Part shown: piece after piece, positions 11,801-21,900 of the stretch | Layout of the letters: each line of letters begins with the position of its first letter | How positions within the stretch are numbered: the first letter of the stretch is position 1 | Assembly: GCA_003991915.1 (NCBI GenBank) | Contig: RQTK01001118.1 | Location: forward strand, 19,508-83,507 | Direction: 5' to 3' | Source of the DNA: Elysia chlorotica | Taxonomy: Eukaryota; Mollusca; Gastropoda; Plakobranchidae | Length of the DNA: 64,000 bases | Position numbers and translations under genes: made by a program | The notes under the pieces: model-generated | The model's database searches: none | What the model was told of the DNA's origin: nothing | What the model saw: the letters and a program-made list of their open reading frames with translations, nothing else

Positions 11801-14800
11801 TAAAAACAAAAAAGATTACTGGACACTGATGTAATAAAGCAAAAACAAAGAAGAAAAAAATAAAACGAAAAATAGCATATTGACATGTTTTATTTGTTCT
11901 TGTAAAATTGATAAAGGTATGTTCGCTGCCCACATACATAGGTGAAAAATTATACCTGCAGATGAAATATTCATTTTTGTTGTCCCTTTCTATCAGTGGA
12001 TTTGAAAATGTGAAATATACATTATCTGTTGTCCTGATTCAGGTGTGGCATGCTGGGAAATAGAGAATTTCTTACCAAACCAAGTGGAAGATGGTATGTA
12101 TCTAATAAATAAAACAATTTGTCAGATATTTTATGTGTAAAAGATATAATTATTTTTATTCATTTCTCTCTGTCTTTAAAGTTAAATTTGATGAAGACTA
12201 AGTTTGTATCAAGAATGCAAGACATACCAGTAGGTAACATCTCATGCGATGGACACAGAGCTTAACAGCCTGTGCTCACTACTTCACTGACTTGGCACCT
12301 CCTTCATTCATCCTGTCTCCAGAATACGAGAAACTCATGAATGGGTATCTAGGCTCTTAAAATATCAACCAATGAAATCAATGAATAGTTTGGGGGATTC
12401 TCTGCTTCCCAGTCAAATTATGACTGATCACAACCTGAATCTCTAAGAGAGGAAATGGCTTAAAAGGATCAAACACCCCCTTGGCTGTGTTTAGTCCCAT
12501 GTTCTGTTTGTGAGTCTGTGGGCTTCTAATTGCAATTGGCTCACTTTTGCACTGTACTGAGTTTATTTGGGTTTTAGGTCGACATGTACTGTAACTGCCG
12601 GCAGTTGCTTCTCCTGGTAATGTTTGATCATTATCACTCTTGCAAGCAGATAGGGCGATACTTGGCAGGTATCCAAAAATATGAAAAGTCTGATATTTTT
12701 CTAGAAATTCATGGGATGTAGATCTAATTAAATATTATTGGCGTTGGCTCAATAGGGGCATGAAGAAAGTTCAATCACCAGTACTTGGGGGTCCAAGGTT
12801 CATATCTTTAGTGTGCCGCTCTTTTTTCGTCCATCTTATTAGGAAACCTGTAGGACATAATATTTATTTAAAGATTGCATCTTTAAGAATATAAGGCGCA
12901 GGATATCTCTACCATTAGTGCTCTGGATTGACGAGTCCTAAGAAGTCAAAGATTCGATCCTCAGAACTTTTAATTAGGGCTACAAGGGCATTACCCTCTC
13001 AGTCGAGAGAGAGACAGGAGGAATATTGTTCCATTTATAGAACGATTTGAACTGAAAAATACCACACCCACAGTTATCTAAAATTAAATAAATTTAGTCG
13101 TGATCACCTGCACAAAAGAAAGTATTAACTGGCCTCTCCCTTTATTCCCCTCACATAAAAGTAATAAATGATTATTAAAAAGCTGAAACATACAAGATAG
13201 TGCAATCAACTAACTTCTCAACACAATAAAATGTATAGTTTTGTGAACTTAAAACTAAAAATGACGGAAACAAATTAATGGTATCAGCGCAACACTAAGA
13301 GCTTCAGTTAACCAGTAAACAGTACTGCCACACCCCATTTTTTCACACCCAGTCACCCGTATCAGTCTCAGACTGGCCATCTGGCTGTTCAGGCGGCCTT
13401 CAAATGCTCCGCAGGGTTTAAAAACCCACATGTGGCCTATAATCCTATTTGGGTGGGAATGTTTGACTCTGAAGAAAAAACTGGAAGCCTCATAAATATT
13501 GTACATCAGAAGACTTATGAAAGCGCCGTAAAGAAAGCAAAAGAAAGGAAGAAGTAATGGATATATGGGCATGCTAAAAATCAATACTCTAAACTTGAAA
13601 TATTGTGGAATAATGGAAGAAATGAAAAGCAGTCTCATTATGTCCATCTACATAAAGTTTTGATCCTCTACAGGTCTCATGGGCAAGTTTTATGAAGCTG
13701 ATTGCTACATCATCCTAAAAACATTCATTGATGATTCAAACAGCCTGAACTGGAAGATCTGGTACTGGATTGGAAATAATACAACAGTGAGTGAATTTAT
13801 CTTATTTTCAAGCTTCTTATAATTTATGTTTCAAATGCATGAAAGCGTCGATTTTTTTAAATTTGTATTATTTCGTTTTGGGATTTTTTTTTCTTTGTTA
13901 TGATTTATCATAGCTTTTCCGAGAATGTACAGGATTTCATTCAGCATTTTCTTATTTTGAGAAAAGAATAAAACTGGAATGCTTTTGGAGAATTTTTGTT
14001 TTATCTGTTATGTAGCTGGTTAAATATATTAAACTTTGAAAATGTTCTCAGTAGTAGACAGAGTTTCATAACTTCAAGCAGAATCATTCCTATATTTAAA
14101 AAAAACAAACAATTTTTTTCTTTGTGGTCTTGCTCAATATAACTATAAATTATAAGCCATATGGTGTTTATTAATAAATACCTTTTGGTAGCAATACTTA
14201 TATAGTAATTATTCATACAATGTTTTAAAAATTGTTGTTTATTAATAAATACTTTTTGATAACAATACTTATATAGCAATATTGTATACAATGTTTTAAA
14301 AATTGCATGTCTTTTTTAGTTTTGCCTTATATTTATTTACATTATGAATAATCCAACTATTCTTAACTGCTTCTTCACAGCTGGACAAGAAAGCCTGTTC
14401 AGCCATACATGCAGTGAATTTACGTAATTTGCTGGGGGCGGATTGTAGGACGATTCGGCAAGAACAAAATGATGAGGATGAGGATTTCCTCTCTCTGTTC
14501 GAGCACGGCGTGTCTTACATCGCAGGCGGAAGAACAGCAAGCGGTTTCTACTCTGTGGAGGACATGGTCAGTTTGTGATTCCCAAGTTTGATAAAACAAA
14601 CAAAGCAGTTAGTTAACTCAATTTTGTTTTATCTTTATTGGTTCAAAGTGATATAAATTTAAGGCAATTATATGAGCATTGCTAGCAAAAAAATGTGACT
14701 CCGTTGAGTTAAGTCTTCATACATTTTCTCAGATTTGAGTTGAAATTATTCAAATTGTATTACCATCATTTAGTACCATGCTTTTTAGCTTTGGAGATCC

Positions 14801-15878
14801 TATATCTACAATCTGCTCTTTCAAATCTAATAAATTCAAGATAAGTATGTAGCATTTGGATACTGAAAAAGAAAATCTGATAGAAATGAGGAGAATTCTT
14901 TTTGAACAATTAAAAAAATTGTAAAAAATGCATACTTTCTATGAGATTTCAACATTTCTTTTTTAAAGCATTTTTAAGAATATGTTTTTCTAAAGCCGGT
15001 GTAACTTTCTCTTTACCATTGATTGTAAAATGTTTGTAAATCTTATTTCTGGGAATGCTTTATTTTATCGAATAAGAATACTTAGTTGACTAGAAAAATA
15101 TGCCCATCATAGGGAGATCCTGAAAGGAAGCAGGAAATCATTAGTCATTTGATTTTTTAAGGTGAAAGCTGACCTGTTTTTCTCCATTTTAATTAATTTG
15201 TTCCTTTACTTGATTTTCACCAGGAACCAGAGGTCAGACTTTACCGGGCCACAGGGACACAGTCGGTGCACATGGAAAGGGTAAGGAAGAGTTTTAGTCT
15301 TAATCATCTATTTTATTTTAGTAGTGATTTAACACAGATTTTTCATTTTCTCTGTAATGGTTCATTTTTGAAGAAATACATTTGTTTCATTTCTATTAAT
15401 TACCTGGCACTATCCTTTGAACTTGATGAAAATGAAATCCAGACTTCATTTGGTTATTTTATGCTGTAATGTATATCGCAGAAAACATAGGGTACATACT
15501 CTATTTTTTTCTTTTGACTTTAAATCTTCCATTTCTTAAGTTTATTTGGCGTTTTATTTTTCAGTGCCCAGTGCAAGTCGATATGCTTGACTCTCGACAT
15601 GTGTTTCTTCTTGATGTTGGTGCAAAACTTTTCCTGTGGAATGGCAAAAAATCAAACCTTGTCACCCGTACTAAGTCAAGGTCAAGAGATGTTGAACTTG
15701 TTGGTTGTTTGTTTCATTTTGAAAGTCGTATGAATTTGTTGACTTATTTTTGGACTCTTATGTCATTGCTTGGTGCAATTGAAGATTTTTCTTTTCTTTT
15801 TTTTTCTTTTTTTTTTTTTACGCATCTTAAAAGAAACATTCTTATGTACATTTTTTAGCTATATATTAAAATATAAAT

Positions 15879-15928
<50 letters not shown>

Positions 15929-18900
15929 GCATTTGAATTTGGTTATGACTACAAACTGTTTAATAACAAATATTCTTTTCCTGATCCATCTCCTCATCAA
16001 AACCCATTTTTTTATTTTCCTTTTTTACCCCATCTCACATACAGGCTGATTGCTGAAAAAATTAACAAAAATGAAAGAAAAGGAACAGCTGAGATTGTTC
16101 AATTTGGCCAGGGCAAAGAAACAGCTGAGTTCTGGAAGCAGATTGGTGGACCTCCTGAGAGCATGGAAGTCACGGTAAGTTCAGAGCATGAGGACCAAGC
16201 AAAGTGTTGAAAATCAAATTATTGACTTTTTCTTGCGAAGATCTATCTTGCTGGCAATATGCCGTTATACTTGACTAATTGTCACTAAGCGTGGTATCCC
16301 TTTTGCAACATCAGATTAAAATATGCTCTCCTCTCCTATCTCTGGCCAATCTTGCTGAAAATAGTTGGAGACATTTCTGACATTAATGTGAATAATCCAA
16401 TGGTTGGTTACAAGAATAGTAAAGGTACAAGAGAAGCATATTTTCCCAAGACCTAAAATGTGTTAGAGCTTAGGAATATGTTCTAAACCTGAGGGATACA
16501 GCTCAAGCTTTAATTCAAAGACTAAGTCTCTAACTTTAGATCAATTGTTGCTAGATCTAGGTTTTGTGTCAGAATGAAGTGGGGAAAGGTTATGTTAGTT
16601 GTGTACAAATTAGGATATTTGAAATAAAATTTCATAGACTTGTATTTATCTTTTTAAAGTACTGATACGTGTAGATCTAAAACTTCCCTTTACTTTGAGG
16701 AAAATTGATCTCTTGCAAAATTTATGACTTGGCCATTTTTTATCTATCAACATATATAAAGTCTAAGGAACACCTTTTTTGTCTTTTCTGATTTTACAGA
16801 AGTTGAAATTTGTCCGTAGGTAAAAATAACCCTTATTTAAAAACATTTCTCTACTGGACTTGAGAAAACAATACTCATGATGATGGAGACTCTTTATGAT
16901 TTGTCCTCTTAATCCATGAATTTCCGTAACCCTCAGACCTCAGAGCACTCTGATGTTCCGTATGCTAATCCAAGACTCTACAGAGTAGGCCTGGGCAAGG
17001 GATACCTGGAGCTTCCACAAGGTCAGTGTTCTGGTTCTGAGGCTTATAAAATGTTTCTTTGCATCAATCTGAGGACCATCAGTGATGTGTCGGGGTGGGC
17101 GAGGCAGCTCAGTCAGTAGAATCAGGAACTCCTGGTTTGCATCTTGATCAGAGTTCCTGTTCCCTAATGGTTGAGTCTGTGTCAGAAGAATGTGACTGGT
17201 TGAAATGGGAGTCCTATTATCCCCTCTCTGTCTCTGTGTTGTTACACATTAACCTTATGACATGTGAACATTCAACAAGATGTTGTTGTTGCTGTTGATT
17301 TAACGTCCAACACCAGCACTATTTAGGCTATATTATGGACGGGGATCAAGACTGACGTCTGACAATTTTATGTGCTCTCACACACAAGACAGGGCGGGGA
17401 TACCATGAACAAGATAGCCTAGTTACCAACAATGGATGTTAAGAAACTAACAAACCAAACCAAATTAGTTTTGGTACTAGATAGGTTTAAAAAAATACCT
17501 GTAAAAGGTCATGGCAAATATTACAGTAAATGTATGAACCCAAATCTGGGGAGATGGGCGGTGGTTATTGAGAAATGACTCATGCCTCTTATAATATAAA
17601 GAAATGATTTGAGATTTTAATTTATTATAGAGATAAGATATAATTTATGTTGAAGTAAAGAGATCAGACATGTTCCTTGTAGGAAAACTTCCATAGGCAT
17701 TTAAACACATTTTGTTTTGCTGTATGACTTTTGAATAATTACCACCAAGCAAATATGATGTGTGTTTCAGGTCAGTGTTATTTACATAGAAATAAAAATC
17801 GAGTCCACAATGAGCTGTCGAGCAGTTTTTTTATTATTCATATTTAATTTTCGTTTTACTTGTTCACATATGGTATCTTCTATTATGTTTTTCATCCCAT
17901 TTGAATTAACTGTCTTTTGATTGTCTCACAGTGCACATCCCTAAAAACCGCCTGGTTAGCTCTTTGTTGGATACCAAGTGTGTGTACATTCTAGACTGCA
18001 TTACAGATGTTTTTGTTTGGTAAGTCATAATATTTTCTTTCTTTTTTGTATGATAAGGTGCATTTTATTTTTCTTAACTTGATAAAAACAAGCATTGGTA
18101 ACGCATTTTAATTTAATTGCAAGTTCTACAACAGACTTATTGGCTTGCTGAGGTTAGCAGGATAAATTTTCCGTTTTTTCCCCTCTATTTTGAACTCTTG
18201 AACAACTATTTCTGACATACTGAAAGGGTGAATGTTTACCTTTTGAGATTTCCCAAAGGGTTTTCACCATTGATTTTAATAATTTATTAAACATATTTTC
18301 TTTCATATAGGATTGGCAAGAAGTCAACTCGTCTAGTAAGAGCAGCGGCGCTAAAACTGGCTCAAGAATTGCATGACATGATTCTCAGGCCAGAGTTTGT
18401 GACCATCTACCGTTGTCTAGAAGGGTTCGTATTTTTTTAATGAATGAAGTCAAAGTTATATTAGAAATATCAAGAAAATATTTAGAATGAAGCCATTAAT
18501 TTTTCAATATTCTGATTAATAACATAAGAAATTTTTTGTGAGAGTTGCTGCAAAGTTAGTTTGTAGATCAAAATGTTTAAAATGGATTATCAAAGATTTG
18601 ACCTAGGAGATTAATATACATAAACAAATTTATCAGTTGAAATAGCATAAATACATTGAATGTTATTTTTAAACAGCTTTGAAATTAATTAGACATTTTG
18701 TATGTATTTTGAAAAAACTGTTGAAGCAGATTAGTGAACTTGCTCTATGTAATATTTGATACAGGACAGAACCTCAAATTTTCAAGTCCAAATTCTGTGG
18801 TTGGGACGATGTCTTGCCTGTGGACTATACAAGAACATCTGAGTCAATAGCTAGAAGAGGAGCAGACATGAAGGTTTGTAGACCTTGTCTTTCATTATTG

Positions 18901-21900
18901 AAGCATTTGCTTGGCTTTTGTACATGGAACAAAACTTTTTATGTTGTCAAATTTAATTCTATAATATTAATAGAAATCTATCATGAACCATAGATCTTTC
19001 TTTTTTCCTTTATAATATCAAAAGCGTATTGCCATTCATATAGAGAATACTGGCTACTTAATTAGGCTAAGTTCTTAGAAAGTTGAGATCCTCATAAATC
19101 CATAAGATTTTAAAACAATTGAGTTACCAGGAAATTTTGTCACACAAAGTGAGTTCAAAGGTTTTTCATTACGGGTTGTGTCTTCCTCTCTTTTGTCAAT
19201 TGAGATATACATTTTACGTGTATTTTTCTTCTTCTGTTTTTTCAAGGTTATAATGGAGAAAGACAGGATGCAGACAGATCTATCGGCTCTGTTCATGCCT
19301 CGACAGCCAGCTATGACAGAAGAAGAAGCTGTAAGAGTCACTCAATATCTATTTGAGATTCTTTAGGTAGACTTAGGGGACGTAAAACTAATCTTTCTCT
19401 CGTTCTTTTCAGCACAAAAAAACTAAGACAAAATTTAATGTTGTGTTATTTCTAGTCAAACACTGCCTTTTGTTCATCATATTAGAACTAAGGGCTTTCG
19501 AAGAGAGTAAGATTTATTTTAGGTGAGAACAGCTCTGAAAGTGAAAACTGTGACAGGATGTTTTATAGTTGACAGAGTTCTGAAGAAACCAAAAGAGGCA
19601 GAATGTATCTTATATTTTGTCTTACTCTTAGTTTTTATTGCTTTTTATATATACAACAAAGAATTGTGAAAGTTGTGCACTAGGGTTTACGTCATCTTAT
19701 AGTTGGAACAATAATGGCTTTCACAACAATTGTCATTGATCAAAAACAGGATGTTATTTTTATCCCTTATATAATCTTGTAAAACAATTCTCACCTGAGA
19801 TGTTTTCAAATCTTTAGGAAACCCTCTCATCAGAATGGAATGAAGATCTGGATGGAATGGAATCTTTTGTTTTGGAGGGCAAAAAATTTGTCAGGCTTCC
19901 AGATGAGGAATTAGGTAGGATTGTTTTCTTTCTTTTTTTTTTTTTACTTTGAGTCATGGTTGGTAACTTATTAGTATTGACAACTGCTTGTGTATCTGTG
20001 AGGAAAGAAAACATTAGTAAAATCTGGAACTTCTTCTGATGTGCTCAAACAGGTCTTTGTCGTGGTGTTGTATTTAAAAAAAAAATTTTACATCATTTGA
20101 ATATCTAATCTTTGTACATATTTCAAATATTCACCAAATGTTCTTTCAAAATTGGACTTAGTTTAAAATTAATCAGGTTTCATTTTTTTTAATTTTTCTT
20201 TCAAAGGAATCTTTCACACTGAGGACTGCTATGTATTCCTGTGTCGCTACTGGGTGCCGGTGGAGCTCCCTGAGGGAGAGGAGGACATTGATGAGGAAGA
20301 CTTGCCAGAGGACGAGTTTAAATGTATCGTGTACTTCTGGCAGGGGCGCAGTGCTTCCAACATGGGCTGGCTCACTTTCACGTTCAGGTTCTTTAACTCA
20401 ACACTTTTTTAAAATTTTGATTTGGGATTAGAAAATAGGTAGTGTTTCAATGTAAAGTTTGTTTAAATGCTCTCTTCTTAGACTATTGCCAAGTATAAAT
20501 ATACAATTTTTATAAAAATTTTAGTTTTGAAGCAGCCTATCTTAACACATAATTTAAAAAAACAACAAACACACACACACACAAAAATACATTACTTAAG
20601 TTGATTAGTAATTCAACATGATACACTTAAGCCTTTTGATCATGTTCTTAGTCTTTGCATATGTTGTACCTGGTCCTTTCTATTAGTGCTAAATATTTTC
20701 TGATTTGCAAAGTATCTGAAGTAGAATAGCAGTCAATTCATGTAACTTATTAGAATACTTATAAAAAATAGTTTTGAGAAACAAAACTGATGATTGGCGG
20801 TCTTCTTGATTTTTTAATCTTAAAAAAAAAAAATTTTTTATTGAACATGATGGACATATATTAAAAGACTGATAGTTTTTTTTTTTAAATTATCTCTCGC
20901 AAATAGGAACAGATATGATTATTAATTTTTATTTTAGCAGATATTGTACCATAATTTATGTTTGTAAGCTACTTATTTCATTTAGTTGAACCAAAAAATT
21001 TTTGGAATATTTCTAACTATCCTCTCTTCATTCTGTCCCCAGCCTTCAGAAAAAGTTCCAGGCTTTATTCGGTGACAAGCTGGAGGTGGTACGCCAACAT
21101 CAGCAGCAGGAAAATCTAAAATTTCTCTCGCATTTCAAGCGCAAGTTCATCATTAGGCTAGGGAAGCGACCACTGGGTAGAGCTCAAGCCTCAGCACAAG
21201 GGGATGAGAACAAGATCAAGCCCAGTACAGAGCTGTTCCAGTTGCGAGCCAATGGCAGTCCTATTGCCACCAGGTGCATTCAGGTGAGATAAGCTACAGT
21301 ACACCATGGCATTTGCATAACTCAATGTGGCGTATACAAATGAACCTTTATTCAGTCAATATACAAATACATACATATTGAGAATATACTACGTAAGGCT
21401 TCAGGTTTATACACCTAGATATGTGGAAAGCCATAGTGTAGTCTTTTAGCTATAGTAGTGAAATTTGTAGATAAAGATGCTTTTTTTGTTTCTTTTGATG
21501 AATTTTTTTTTCTTGAAATCATTACAGAAATGCTCAATGAAATTTAGATTACAAGTTTATAACTTTCTCTGATTTGTTCTTTACTTCTTATCTGTCCACA
21601 ATATAGCCTAGTTCTTGTTTTGTTGTTGGATGTAAGGAAATCACAAACATATTTTACTCTTACCCAAGTTCATTCAGAACAAAGACAAAATAGAATTGAT
21701 GATTAAATGTTAAATATCATGTTCTAACAGAGTAATTATCAAAATTATTCAAAGGCTTAAAAAAATGCAACAATAAAATCTCAAGTGTAATGAGGTATTA
21801 TTGAGAAAACAGAAACAAAGTATATTGTAAACAATTTTACATAATGATAATGTACCTTTTTCAGTTGGAAAAACCTGATGCTGTATGGTTGAGTCCCCGC

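Noticed and set aside
15770-16210. Long Phe-rich ORF spanning FLII intron 20 and exon 21
   Set aside because: Intronic poly(T) read through into the real exon; only 16045-16174 is coding.
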